A stretch of 64,000 nucleotides of DNA, taken from contig CM049311.1 of assembly GCA_026874595.1 (NCBI GenBank), positions 32,633,176 through 32,697,175 on the forward strand, given 5' to 3'. Source of the DNA: Sipunculus nudus (taxonomy: Eukaryota > Annelida > Sipuncula > Golfingiida > Sipunculidae). A program made the translations under genes and the position numbers. Below are positions 1 to 11,345 of the stretch, piece after piece. Each line of letters starts with the position of its first letter. Within the stretch, counting starts at the first letter, position 1. The notes beneath the pieces are model-generated. The model saw nothing but the letters and a program-made list of their open reading frames with translations. It had not been told where the DNA came from and did not search any database.

Positions 1-1621
1 AAAAAAATAAATAAATAAACTATCCTTTTGTAACATCATGAGAGCCATGTTTTAGTGAGGTTTTAATATTAACTGTCAAGGATTATTTTATTTATTATAT
101 TATAGTACGTAAGGATAGACATAACAATCCCCAATACATCATTTTCACTCATTTGTATAGAGAGTGATCATAAATAGCCTAAGTGTTGAATAAATTTTTA
201 TAATTTAAAAATCCCTGTCATCCGACTGGTGTACATTTATTCTTAGATTTGGATAGTTCGAATTTCAAACTTGCTTTATGCAAACTTTATTTAATCAGTA
301 AGTAGCAACTGGAAGGATATAGGGATTTTTAAAATATGATTGTATTAAACAAATATGATTGTATAATTTCATTGAAAGCGAAGATTTCATTAAATGCACT
401 GTTCGAATTAGAAGTAAGGTGATCAAACACCTAAAATGTTCAGACTATGTCACAAATAACAAGCACAGATGTGGAAGTATATAGAATTTATTCTGTGATA
501 TATAAAAGATTTGTTCATAGTACAGTTAGGGGCTTATCAGCATGCAGGTTTACTTTTACTGCAAAAGGCGTGTCCAGGCACCTGAAATTAACAAATCCTG
601 TCTTGTAAGTTTCAGTGTCACAGCTGGTGTTTACCACTCAAGGAATTCTTCTCGTGGCTGTTGATTTCTCTCCCTTTTAGGGCTCCTTGTTCCGTATATC
701 CTTTAGTTTAAAACTCAGTAATGACAATTCATGTTTGATATGTTTTCATATTTTTAAGATATACAACACACACACAGGGGCACAAAAAAGTTACATCCTC
801 GACACATACGCCTAAAGGACTGCACTTTTTGGAAAAGAGTAACAATTAAGATATAGTTTCAGTTGTAAAATACATTATAGAAAGATGAAAGTTGCGAAAG
901 CTAGAACGCAGTAGAGCGCCGATTTTCCGAAAGTGTCTTGGGACAAGCTTTTTGTTCGGGAAACAACTTTCGGAAAAATGTACGGAGATATAGCGGCAAG
1001 TTCGTACGACAGTTATTGATTAATTTAATACATTTTTTGGGGGGGGGGGGGGAAACGGTGTTTTTCTTTTCGGCCTAGTTAACTGACGACCGGGACATAT
1101 AAAAATACTGGATTTATTGCAGTGCTAAATTGGCAAAGATCAGTCTAACCTGTTTTTTAGGATACGTATGAGCCTTTTTTGAACAAATTCTTTGGAGGCA
1201 AAGATCAAATGACATCCCCATTGGTGAAGCTCTGTTAGTTTCTTTTACAGCCCACAGGAGCCGCCAGTGCAGCGCATATTAAAGGCAAGTTTTTGACCGA
1301 TCGTTGAGCCTTCATATTTAAATAGCTAATTAAAAACTTTTCTTTAAGTCAGGGGTTTCTTTTTCATTTTGTATTCGACAAGGTTCTCTACGCTATTCTT
1401 TTATCGGTATATAAAAGTAGATCTGCCTATGTTGTAATACCTTGCCAACGGTCGAGCCGCTCAAGGATTGTTTGTCATTAAAGCATAAACCTGCGTGTCC
1501 ACTTATGCGGTACGGTTACGGTTACGGATACGGGTGCGGACGCGTTTTAAAATCGCGCATATCAAATAAAGAAAGAGTGTGTCCACTTATGCGGTGCGGA
1601 GTGCGTGCGGCGTGCAGCTTT
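1..1621. other. No gene seen; AT-rich non-coding
   Basis: I find no coding signal in this stretch. It contains a poly-G run (1039-1052). Near its right edge a 16-base segment, GTGTCCACTTATGCGG, occurs twice (about 1495 and 1579), each time followed by GC-rich sequence. The GC-richer flank leads straight into the minisatellite. Confidence 0.6.
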
Positions 1622-2698
1622 GTCGCGTCTGCGCACTAGCTCATAGACGGCAAGATTTTCGCGTCTGGGAACTAGCTGATAGACGGCTGTCCTCACTGTG
1701 AACTAGCTGATAGACGGCAGCATTGTCCCGTCTGTGAATTAGCTGACAGATTGCAGCTTTGTCGCGTCTGCGCACTAGCTGATAGACGGCAGCATTGTCG
1801 CGTCTTTCAACCAGCTGATAGATGAAAGTCGCGTCTGTCAAGTAGCTGATAGACGGCAGCATTGTCGCGTCTGTGAAATCGCTGATGGACAGAATTATCG
1901 CGTCTGTGAACTAGCTGATACACAGCAGTATTGTCCTCTCTGTGCAACAGCTGATAGACATCAGCAGTGTCGCGTCTGTGAACTATTTGATAGAGAGCAG
2001 CATTGTCGCGTCTGTGAAATAGCTGACAGACGGCAGCAGTGTCGCGTCTGTGAACCAGCTGGGAGACAGCAGCATTTTCCTCTCTGTGAACAAGTTGATA
2101 AACAGCATCATTGTCGCGTTTGTGCACTAGCTGATAGAGAGAGGCATATACGGCAGCATTGTCGCGTCTGGGAACTAGCTGATAGACAGTATTGTCGCGT
2201 CTGTTAAATAGCTACTAGACGGCAAAAGTGTCGCGTCTGTTACTTAGCTGATAGACAGCAGGATTGTCGCGTCTGTGCACCAACTGATGGACAGCAACAG
2301 TGTCATGTTCGTCTTTGAACTAGCTGATAGACAGCAGCAGTGTCGCTTCTGTGAACTAGACCATAGACAGCAGCAGTGTCGCTTCTGTGAACTAGACTAT
2401 AGACAGCAGCAGTGCCGCGTCTGTTAACTAGGTGATAGATGGCAGCAGTGTCGCGTCTGGGAATAAGCTGATAGACATCAATGTCGCGCCTGTGAGCTAA
2501 ATGTTTGACAGCAATGTCAAGTCTGTGAACTACATACCTGATAAACAGTAATGTCGCGTCTGTTAAATAGATTACAGACGTCAGCACTGTCGCGTCTTTT
2601 AACTACCTGATATAAGGCCGAATAGACGCGCTTATTTACCAGCTTATAGTCGGCAGCAGTGTCCCGCTTCATAACTGGTTGATAGGCAGCAGCAGTGA
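1622..2698. repeat. 36-bp minisatellite, about 30 diverged units
   Basis: Units of about 36 bp follow one another, each built around GTCGCGTCTGTGAACTAGCT followed by GATAGACGGCAGCA. Copies vary by substitutions (GCATT/GCAGT, AGACGG/AGACAG) and occasional indels. Because 36 is divisible by three, the minus strand reads as a degenerate 12-residue repeat, YQLVHRRDNAAV-like, in four open segments of 73-106 codons in shifting frames. No signal peptide, splice pattern or flanking coding sequence supports a protein. The open frames are most simply a result of a stop-free unit with a length that is a multiple of three, although a decayed repeat-protein exon cannot be excluded. Confidence 0.9.
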
Positions 2699-2999
2699 CG
2701 CAGTTGCTAACAACCGGGCAAAGTTGTGACGTAGATACCACGATGAAATGTACAAAAGATTGAGCAGTATATGATACTCTACTATATCGATTAACACAGA
2801 ACGTCCCATTTAACATATCCATTGAACAATTAATTTTCTTAACCTATCTTTTCTTACAAAACAAAATTCATTTTATAAAATTTGCCGAGTACTGTTATTA
2901 TCGAAATGGGGAAACTTTGATACTAATACACCCCTTATTGAAGAACACCTTTTCTATACTAATATGGGATTTAAAATCTCGCAGGCATTTAAACTTATG
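2699..2999. other. No feature seen
   Basis: AT-rich spacer between the minisatellite and the next mobile element; nothing recognisable. Confidence 0.5.
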
Positions 3000-4116
3000 A
3001 CTCGTGAGCACGACATAATTATCTCGTGCGCACGATTTATCAACTAGACTGGTTCCCGTGTCCTACAACGTAACGTATAGATACAGGATTTAGCTGAAAA
3101 TTAGCGGTTCTCTAAAGTTCAATTGCAGTCACTTTTGCGGGACAACTCTGCACAGTTTTTTTCATGATTATATAAATGTCTAAAGACTAATATATACTTA
3201 TAGCTAAACTAAACCCTAGCTGCAGGGTGAATATGTGCTGAAGCTGTTCCAGACTAATTGTCTAATTGCCTACCTATGTATGTACTTGCGGTCACAGCCA
3301 CTAAGTATATATTTCGCTCTTTCAAAATATTTCACTGTAAATGGTAGCTTCAAGGGTTGCTCCATGTGTGTTTATTACACTCAGTTACTCAAGTTTAAAT
3401 CAGGTCTATAGCAAACACATTAATCCTCTTATACGGACATAAACTCTCTCATGTATGAATTAAAATATGTATAATCATACATTCCTCCCATATTTTGAGT
3501 TGTTATTGAAAACTACCACAGGACCTGTGAAAAAAAGTGACAAGGGTACAAACACAACTTAGGTGGCAGTATGAGATAGTAACCTGCTATATGATTTATT
3601 CACAAACGGGGGGGGGGGGGGATAGAGCTCAGATGACATGGCTCAGTAATAATAATGTTGGTGATGACAAATGGATAAATCCTGCGATAAATGTTCAGAT
3701 TTGTTGCCATGGACTGTTAATTAAACTTGTATTATTCTTGAGAACTTTTTAATTTAAATAGTTGAAACAGGCTCCTGGACTTCGTGGTATTGCTGCCCTT
3801 GACTTTAAACATAACAACCATGGCCCAGATGCTGTGCGTTGAATTACTGACACCTTTATGGGAAACGGCACATTGAGCGACGTCATTGTCCTCTGTGACC
3901 TCACGACCCATTGTTCATGCCGACCGAAAGCACAGAATACACGCCGCTCTATTTAAAGTAAGCATCCTTATGTGAGTACCCGGTACCTGTCCTATATATA
4001 CGTAACGTTATCGTACACAGGAACAAGTATAGTAAATAATTCTTACTCACGACTTAAATTGTGCGCACGAGATAAATATGTCGTGCGCACGAGATAATTA
4101 TGTCGTGCGCACGAGT
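3000..4116. mobile_element. Non-autonomous element with 36-bp TIRs made of palindromic 12-mers
   Basis: The first 36 bases (3000-3035) and the last 36 bases (4081-4116) are inverted copies of each other with one mismatch (GTGAGCAC against GTGCGCAC). Within each end the self-complementary 12-mer TCGTGCGCACGA recurs, spaced by AT-rich linkers such as GATAATTATG. The right side has an extra related copy near 4060-4072. The 1.1-kb interior has a poly-G run (3608-3621) and no plausible transposase. I see no clean target-site duplication, so the superfamily is undetermined. The repeated palindrome inside the ends is the kind of subterminal motif a transposase could bind; that is inference. Confidence 0.75.
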
Positions 4117-4719
4117 TTTTAAGTCGTAATATATTTTAAATATTTTTTTTTATATTTTTACTATTTTTTTTCTCATGTCCCTAACGGGGCTCTATACAAA
4201 AGCATACTTTCATAGCAATCCACGACATTTTGAAACAGCATGTCACTGAGCAAAACAAAAAAATTTGAAAAGTAGGTATTTTGAAGGAAAGGTAGAAAAA
4301 TTGGTAAATGAAAACGTATGAAAACTCAGGAATAGTAGGATTGCCAGAGAGCCTGCATTTTATCAACAAGAAGTTAAGGAACATCTCTCCGAGTTTAAAC
4401 CATAAAGTATATGTACACTTCAGTGCCGGAAACAGAGTTAGTCTCACAGAACTTCATTAATTGTTCTTTGTCTTTAAGTTATAGCAAATAGGCTTTATCT
4501 GGCGCGAAATAATGAAAAAATGCTATATTTATAAAAAAAATGTTCTTGAATCCGAGTTTCAATGGAACAGGGATCAAGCTTGACAGATAAGTTGAGATCT
4601 GCCCGAAAGGTTTGTTATATTTATCTCTCTTTTTTTGCAGTATATTAGTGTATTGTGTATTCTGTAGGTGTAAGTGAAACGTTAAACATTTTTTTGTGAA
4701 ACCGAATGACACACACGTA

Positions 4720-4722
<3 letters not shown>

Positions 4723-4762
<40 letters not shown>
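4723..4762. repeat. (TA)n microsatellite
   Basis: About 40 bp of pure alternating AT. Confidence 0.95.
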
Positions 4763-4764
<2 letters not shown>

Positions 4765-4823
4765 TTATTTGTTTGCCTTAATAATCGCTATATGTGTCAC
4801 ATGTGTTGCCGAACTTCCAAACG

Positions 4824-4841
4824 CCCCCCCCCCCCCCCCCC
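4824..4841. repeat. Poly-C tract
   Basis: Eighteen consecutive C; one of many long G/C homopolymers in the window. Confidence 0.95.
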
Positions 4842-6587
4842 ACGAGTTAGGACTGCTTACAGTTCTACACCACGGGTAGTTGCACGTTTATAAATCCTGT
4901 TTAGCCGCCCGGGGGTCAACGGAGTATGCGACAATAGCGGATCGTATGGTGCCTATTTTAGCTTTACATGAAAACCATACGGTGTGAATGGAAACACGTA
5001 AGCCTCATTTAGAAATATCAATAGTAATAGACTGCCTCCCGTCCGGCGCTGTGACAATCATATAGTGGAATATATGCCTTACTGTTGTTTTGTGGACCAT
5101 ATCAAGACTACAGGTCGGCGTGCTGACCACAGTTTGTGTCTTAGCCGTATGTAGTTTATTGATACTTAATGTAGCTGCTGGCATTTGTGCTACCATTCCA
5201 CGTGAAAGGTATGTATTACATCTGGCAAGAAACTTGTATATGTTATATCTATATTTCTTGCACTTATTCACCAGTCAGTTTAGATCCTCAATATGAACTA
5301 ACAGATATATTAACGATTTTTGGCGGTCGACATATGGTGAAGCCCAGTTTGTATAGACTAACAATATTTGTTCCACAAGCATTTAAAGCAGGCCAGTGCT
5401 ACTTTGGCATACTGCAAATCTTCTATTAGCAATGTTTGTAAAAAGCTATCATTAAGGCAACACACATATAATATTTTTTTTAACTCTTGAAACAGAACTA
5501 TGATGCCAGCAGGCGATTCTTTTTTTTATTTTACCAGTCAAGACACAGTGTGTGGCAACATGAAAGGCAAAACTAAAATTTGCCTCGGTTCATGAAATGG
5601 TGAGTACCATAAAAACAAAATGTTGTACATTCTCCAGTCATTTGCACTTTCTTCTGAGGAACAGATTAAAGAGCGCAAATCTGTACGAAGGTCTGGTCCT
5701 CAAATATAAATAAACAAACAAAAATTTCATGAAAAACGGGACCGCTCCCTTGGTGAAAGTGGAGCCCCCTGGAGAATGAGGGTTAACTTGTACCCTGTGT
5801 GAAGGATTATATATACCTATATTTATTCCTATTATTATTTCCTTGATAGGAGAAGGATCCCGTGACAACAAAGATATGACTAAGAGAACTTAGGTATATA
5901 ACGGGATTTTACAAGAGTTTACAGCAACTTCGAACTTAATGGTTAAAAAAGTGGGTATTCGCCTTATTTGGTTTGGTATCATCTGAATAGTAATGAAAGT
6001 ATTCTTAGATTTTTTAACGACCTGGTCATTGTTATACCCATATAGTAAAAAAATGTTTTGTTGTCAATACAGGTTTTCGTAATAAAAAGTATTATTTAAC
6101 CTGAATTTAAATAACACCCACATGGAAGTCTAAAGAGGACAAGCTCAACACACTTGTCAGCTTCCATTTGCTGTCAAATGGAGGCAACATTTGAGTGACA
6201 TCTGGGACTGTGACCTGCAGTAGCAGATCTTTTCAAATAGAGCAGTGATCTTCAAATTCCATAGAAAACATGGACACAAGTTACTGCAAGCCAAGATAGA
6301 TAGGGCCTAATTACTAATAGCTAACCCTTGGATGGATAATAATCCTTGCCCCGCCTCCACGTCTTATACCAAAAAGCATAAAATCACTTTTTGTATACAT
6401 GATAAATGTGTAACCTTTATACTTGGGGGAAAGAACCAAGTGCTATTTTAACATGGATTCATGTTAAACAACTCTCACTGGCACTCAATTTTCATTTATG
6501 CAACCAGGACAAAATTACTCTTCCCACACAGCTTCATTTCTTAATTTCTCAAAATAGTGTATTTTCAGTCAGTTTCACCATTTTGGA

Positions 6588-6779
6588 TAGACCCAGTTGT
6601 GGCTCTGTTGTAAACACAGAGCCACAGGCCCCTGTCTTCATTTATCTAGCGGACGGGAACGCATGCATCTTCTGACGATGCACCCAGTGTAAGAACATGT
6701 ATCTTATCTTGAGTGTGGTGAACCGGGGCGACTGTTTCAGCCAGGGGTGTGCAGTGCACGTGAGCCACAACTGGGTCTA
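6588..6779. mobile_element. Small foldback/MITE-like element
   Basis: The 18-base end TAGACCCAGTTGTGGCTC (6588-6605) has its exact inverted copy at 6762-6779. The left end also forms a second hairpin, GTGGCTCTGT pairing with ACAGAGCCAC, at 6599-6625. The interior is non-coding. The size (192 bp) and perfect ends fit a MITE. No target duplication is clear, so the family is unknown. Confidence 0.6.
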
Positions 6780-7982
6780 CATTTAAGAGTAATATGTCAC
6801 AGAATCATCTCGATTAGTCCAATACGTGTTTCTTATTTTTGAACCTTAACAACCTTTCACAAAGGTTCTTTTGTACTTTTACCCATTTTTTAAATTTAAG
6901 AAGGTAAAATGATTAATAAACATTAGAACTCCCTGGAAACATTTGCACATATTTTAAAATGGTGTTATGGTAAAGCACACACTAATTGCTAAATGTGAGA
7001 TATATCACTTTATAAAAATAATAAAAATTTTGCTTTATATTTTAAAATCTGCAGACTAACAAAAAACTATATTCATAGTATATATATATATATATACGTA
7101 TAAATATATAATCGGAGTGTTCCCTGTGAAACCTGCATACAGAATGCTTAAGAGTAAAAGTCAAATCCCCTTGCGGTGTCAGCGACCCCCTATATTTGAA
7201 TCATAGCCAAAATGTCAACCGGGTCTTAACTTAGGTAACACCGTTAATAACTTATCAAAGCCTACTAAAACGCGAGAGACCCCGCACACAAATAATTTGA
7301 GGCGGTCACGGAACGAGATGACAAGCAGCATTGAAACCAGTCTGTGCTTCAAGTTAAGTGAATAAAGCACGGCGCCTGCACTTAATTTGCGCTGATCCGC
7401 TAATCGCCCTACGAACTGAAGTTACTTAATGCTTGAACGAACAGTTGCCGGAGTCAAGTAACCTTGAATTTGCCCATGCCTGGATATTGAACTTTGCACT
7501 ATTAACTCGATTAAGAGTCTCTCTAACCTTAGCTTTAACGGAATATATAACTTGGTGTACCAAATAAACCTGTTACGTTGGCTACTTGGTTTCAGAAATC
7601 TTGCATTTAAAGTGTAAGCCAAGGAACTGCACAATAATATGAAACCATGTTTGATGACATAGTCAACCTACATTCACAATTCTAAAACCCATGCATTCTG
7701 AAAAAAAAAAATATGCTCATATTCATGCATATATGTGCATATAAGGTGGTTATTTAGTCAGAGGGTAAAAATGTTTCCTCAAGATCAAGTTAACGTATTG
7801 ATATATAGAAAGAGGCATTCTAAAAAAGGTAGCTGTTTGCTTCGCTGTTGAAATTCCAATTCTGGAACCAACACTACACGTGATTATAACAGCATATACT
7901 TGAACTTTTCATTATGGATATTGCATCTGGTCATTCTTAGCAGCGTTTGAATTGTGAAGACTTTGCTCTCCCATTGTTTCAG
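6780..7982. other. No gene seen upstream of the Tctex1 exon
   Basis: AT-rich DNA with a short (TA)n at about 7078-7096. The promoter and any 5' UTR exon of the Tctex1 gene may lie here, but no motif decides it. The last bases form a pyrimidine-rich tract ending TTGTTTCAG (7974-7982), a good splice acceptor for the next exon. Confidence 0.4.
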
Positions 7983-8026
7983 ATACAAATCCTGATGCCA
8001 TGGCAACTGATACCAGCAACAAGCAT
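7983..8026 (+). CDS. Probable 5' coding exon of the Tctex1-family gene
   Basis: This 44-base segment is framed by a strong acceptor (CCCATTGTTTCAG just before it) and a good donor (GTACGT at 8027). It contains ATGGCAACTGATACCAGCAA starting at 8000, encoding M-A-T-D-T-S-N-K-H, and ends in phase 0. Two phase-0 acceptors are possible in the next exon: after the AAG at 9061-9063, or after the GCAGTGCAG that precedes the ELDKQHG segment. Either gives an uninterrupted reading into the Tctex1 protein. If correct, the native N-terminus is MATDTSNKH and the ATG at 9058 is not the start. A short N-terminal exon followed by the globular domain is plausible for this family, but the join rests only on splice consensus and phase. 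Confidence 0.55.
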
Positions 8027-9063
8027 GTACGTACATATAATGCTCACATATATTATATGTTTAATTCTATCAAATTTCTGCTGTTGTTTATGCAAATGTT
8101 TATGCATTTGAAGCTGTTTTTTCTTTCTTTCTTTCCTTGTATCAATTTTTAGTCATGTTTGGAAGAATTAAAGCGTTCGATTAACTGACTTGGGACGGGT
8201 CCAAGATCTTGTTGAAACCTGCCTTAAATAAAATGATTCACAAGCAGATGGCGAAGAACACAATAATTTTCCACTCTCCATTTTAAAAAAAAGATGTTAA
8301 GGATCCACTAAAACTTTAGCATGTTTTTATTGAGGGGTTACTGAATCCATGCACTCTACCTTTGTTTCGATGCTTATTGACGGGGCTATATCGAGGATTA
8401 ATAATACCAAAATACAGTCCCCCCCCCCTCTGCACTATCTGGTATATTTTAGCCGGTGCTGGCAAAGCATTACTCACACACACACTCATGGCCAATAACA
8501 GTAGACTGCTGGCTGTAAAAGAATAGAAATAGAGAATAGTAGCAGTAATGGAAATGTTATTGCAAAATTCCAGATGAAAATGTGTAGGGAAACACACGCA
8601 CAGGCATGTTGACATTCGTACTCTTTTCTCAGATGGACCTTATCTGTAAATAGAGACTGTCTAAGTCTAATATAAAAGGCACATTCATAACAATTAATAG
8701 TATACACACTGTGTATTAGTGTGTACTTGATCTGAAAAGGAAGATTTCTTAGGATCCCTGACTCCTATGTGTAGCGTAGACATGTACAAGATGCCATTAT
8801 TCATTTACGCGTCGACAAAGAAGAATAGTCTCTCTCTCTCTCCTACACACACAAACACACGCAAACATATGCTTAGCTGAATGTACTGAAATTGGAAAAG
8901 ATAACCTTTTAACAAATTCTGCAGATTGGTGGAAATTAGGTTTACGTATTATTAAAGATAATGAAGTTATGAAAAACTTTGTATGGATGATTTTTTTCAC
9001 AATCAAGTTCCTGACTGTACATGTCTAAATCTCACTTTTAAACCCCGATTTATCTAAATGAAG
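8027..9063. other. Probable intron of the Tctex1 gene
   Basis: AT-rich stretch between a GTACGT donor and a candidate acceptor at 9062-9063. It holds a poly-C run near 8419-8428, short CA/CT runs near 8825-8860 and no coding signal. Confidence 0.5.
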
Positions 9064-9678
9064 GTCAAACTGAGCGTCCAAGCAGTGCAGGAGTTGGACA
9101 AACAGCATGGGCACCAAGACGCAAGCAGGAGAACATCAGTCCTGTCAAGTAACCAAATGTCGGAGGCCTCGGCAGCTCCTGACGCCAGGGGGCGCAGGAA
9201 GAGCATCCTCCGACAAACCGGCCAATCACCGATGGTGGGAAACAGGCGATCCTCGCGTTATGTCACGTCAAAGCAGGCGAACGAGAGCGAGAACATACCG
9301 GCACCCGTCCCCCAGATCGCCACCGAACCCACCTACAAAATGGCGCCAGATGACGGAAAGGAATTCTCAGCTTACAAAGCCAAACAAATCATAAAGCAAG
9401 TGTTTGATTCTCATCTGAAGAACCTTGAGTACGACCCTCACCGTTGTAGGCTGTTAGCGTGTGAACTGGCGTCGGTTATAAAGAATAAGATAAAAGAAGC
9501 GGACTTCCCACGTTATAAAATTGTGTGTAATGTGATTCTAGGCCAGAACCAGGACCAGGGATTTGAGACCGCCAGCCGGTGTGTCTGGGATAAAAACCAA
9601 GACACCTGGGCTTCACTCACTTATAAATCCGGATCAGTCTTCGCTCTGGCCATGGTGCATGCTGTGTATTATGAATAA
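9058..9678 (+). CDS. Tctex1 domain-containing dynein light chain (DYNLT family)
   Basis: The frame from the first ATG gives 206 residues. Tctex1/DYNLT proteins are small homodimeric light chains of cytoplasmic and axonemal dynein; the longer TCTEX1D members are mostly ciliary. The N-terminal ~85 residues are polar and Arg/Ser-rich with basic Ser clusters (RRKS, RRSS). The Tctex1 domain occupies about residues 92-206. It contains the family signatures YKMAPD, the helix segments around AKQIIKQVF and CRLLACELASVIKNKIKE, then FPRYKIVCNVILGQ, and the terminal block ASRCVWD...SVFALAMVHAVYYE. The protein ends immediately after the last strand, as family members do. The closest subtype seems to be the TCTEX1D1/DYNLT5-like or TCTEX1D4-like group; I cannot separate them by eye. 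The start is uncertain: a spliced upstream exon at 7983 probably supplies the true N-terminus. AATAAA overlaps the stop (9674) and recurs at 9824. Confidence 0.9.
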   Translation: MKVKLSVQAVQELDKQHGHQDASRRTSVLSSNQMSEASAAPDARGRRKSILRQTGQSPMVGNRRSSRYVTSKQANESENIPAPVPQIATEPTYKMAPDDGKEFSAYKAKQIIKQVFDSHLKNLEYDPHRCRLLACELASVIKNKIKEADFPRYKIVCNVILGQNQDQGFETASRCVWDKNQDTWASLTYKSGSVFALAMVHAVYYE

Positions 9679-9823
9679 ATCTATTAATCTTACCTTTGTT
9701 TATTCATTTGTTCATGGGGTTTGAAAGTGCCTGTTTTTATCGGAGATATCTAAATAACACATCTTCCAACCGTTATCCACTGTGCCGGTGGAAATGTTTG
9801 GGATTCTTTTTTGTTTAGTTTTA

Positions 9824-9829
9824 AATAAA
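9824..9829 (+). terminator. Poly(A) signal of the Tctex1 gene
   Basis: AATAAA 146 bases after the stop codon, a normal 3' UTR length. A second AATAAA at 9674-9679 overlaps the stop and is less likely to be used. Confidence 0.6.
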
Positions 9830-10479
9830 TTTCTAAATACTTGAATGATCATATTTTGGTTTCTTGTACTCCTCTACTCCCTGTAGTTTCTGGCTTTATA
9901 TACGGAGCCGTTATCGTCGGTAAGTTGAAGTAATGTTGAATTGCTAAGACGTGAGCTTTCAGTTCTGAGTTCAGCATTAAACTTTGATGATCTATACATA
10001 TTCCAAATTCCAAAAACTAAAAAAAAAAAAATTCTGAAAGGGGATTAGGATTATACCTATCGTATTCATCCTGTCCGACGACAAGTTTAAACGTCTTGTA
10101 CGCAATAAATAATGTGTTTGGTTTAAGTCCTGAAGCGACTTACTAAGTCTTTGCGTGACGTAACATTCACCTTATCCGGTGGCTCTTCTAAAAAGTGAAT
10201 TGGTTAGATTAGTTTTCTAATCACAAGTAGCATTCCTTACTGATGCGGCGTATCTGACGGTTTGCCACATGTGAAAAATGCGATACCCCAAACCGGTTAA
10301 CTTTTGTTTAAAGGCGCTTATTCCGATGCCTGGCGTCTGTTAACTAAAGACAACCCCTTGAACCTTTCAAGGGAGAGGTAATGAATATTTTGGTACTGAA
10401 TTACCAACTGTAACACATTGTGCAAATCTAACATATATGGTGATCAAATCATGATCTTTCCCATATCTTGCAAAATACA
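9830..10479. other. No gene seen
   Basis: Unique-looking AT-rich intergenic sequence downstream of the Tctex1 gene; a poly-A run at about 10020. No splice-bounded open frame found. Confidence 0.5.
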
Positions 10480-11280
10480 GGTATCAGTGACTTTATTTCG
10501 GTTGTCCAAGGACTTATTACAATGGCCTCCATTTTTATTTAGTAAGACATTTCTGGACTCAACAGTTAAGACTTAGGCCATGTTTGACTTTCTGAAAGCT
10601 CAAAATAAGGCTCTAAGCTCGTAGCTCACAGAATATACGCCATCATGAGGTAATCTCGGGTGATGATATGCCCTAGACCTCCTTGGATTTTAAGTTAGAA
10701 GGTTAGTAGGTTCTAGTTCCAACCGTTATAATTTGTGCCCGTCTGACTTTCACAATTCTAAAATTATGTTTTCCCCAATAGATCACAGAATATAGGTCAC
10801 AGTGACCTCATTTTAGATTTTAAAGGACATTTACCCAAGAATTCTCCGGATTTTGCGTTAGAAGATTTTAAGGCAAATAGATATAATTTGTACACTGTCT
10901 CACTGTCTGGGTGCTCAAGTCAAGGGTTTGGTCTGTAGCTTGCAGAATATATGTCACCATCACCTAATTCCCGGTTTCCATTGAGATTTGCTCAGGATCT
11001 ACAAGGATGTTGTGTAGAAATATTCTAGAGCTAAGAGATACAATTTGTGCCCTGTCTGACTTCCTGGGTGTTCGAATTCATGATTTTGGCCCACAGCTCA
11101 CAGAATATATGTCACCATGTCCTACATTCAGGTTTCAATGGAGCCTACATGGTTGTTGCGTTTGGGGCTTACGGATAAAATTCGTGACCTATCTGACTTG
11201 GTCAATATATATATAGGTCACCATGGCCTAGTTTCAGGTTTCCAAGGAGATTTGTCCAGAACTAGTCGAACAATTTAGTA
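10480..11280. repeat. Diverged ~157-bp tandem array related to the 20-22 kb repeats
   Basis: The motif CACAGAATATA(G/T)GTCAC recurs at about 10627, 10783, 10941 and 11099, i.e. every 156-158 bp, with a partial further copy near 11205. Each unit carries CAGGTTTCCA(T/A)GGAGA-like and ATTTGTGCCC-like segments. The same segments occur in the 340-bp units at 20.6-21.9 kb, so this is another member of one dispersed family. No protein is encoded. Confidence 0.75.
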
Positions 11281-11345
11281 ATCCTGAACAATTTATTGTA
11301 CAGAGAGCGGGCTCCCCGTAACACCATGCCAAAAGTCGGACAACT

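Larger units (their letters stand above)
4117..6587. other. No gene seen; AT-rich with microsatellites
   Basis: Contains the (TA)n and poly-C tracts listed separately. An open segment at about 5090-5210 encodes a hydrophobic stretch and is followed by a donor-like AAAG/GTATG. It has no ATG and no convincing acceptor, so I do not call an exon. Confidence 0.5.

Noticed and set aside
1641-2822. Four minus-strand proteins of 73-106 residues
   Set aside because: They are translations of the 36-bp minisatellite in shifting frames, with no start context, signal or splice pattern.
5090-5212. Transmembrane or signal-peptide exon ending at AAAG/GTATG
   Set aside because: The frame has no ATG and no acceptor with a pyrimidine tract; a hydrophobic chance frame is enough to explain it.
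9107-9394. 95-residue ORF overlapping the Tctex1 exon
   Set aside because: Second-frame shadow of the Tctex1 coding sequence.
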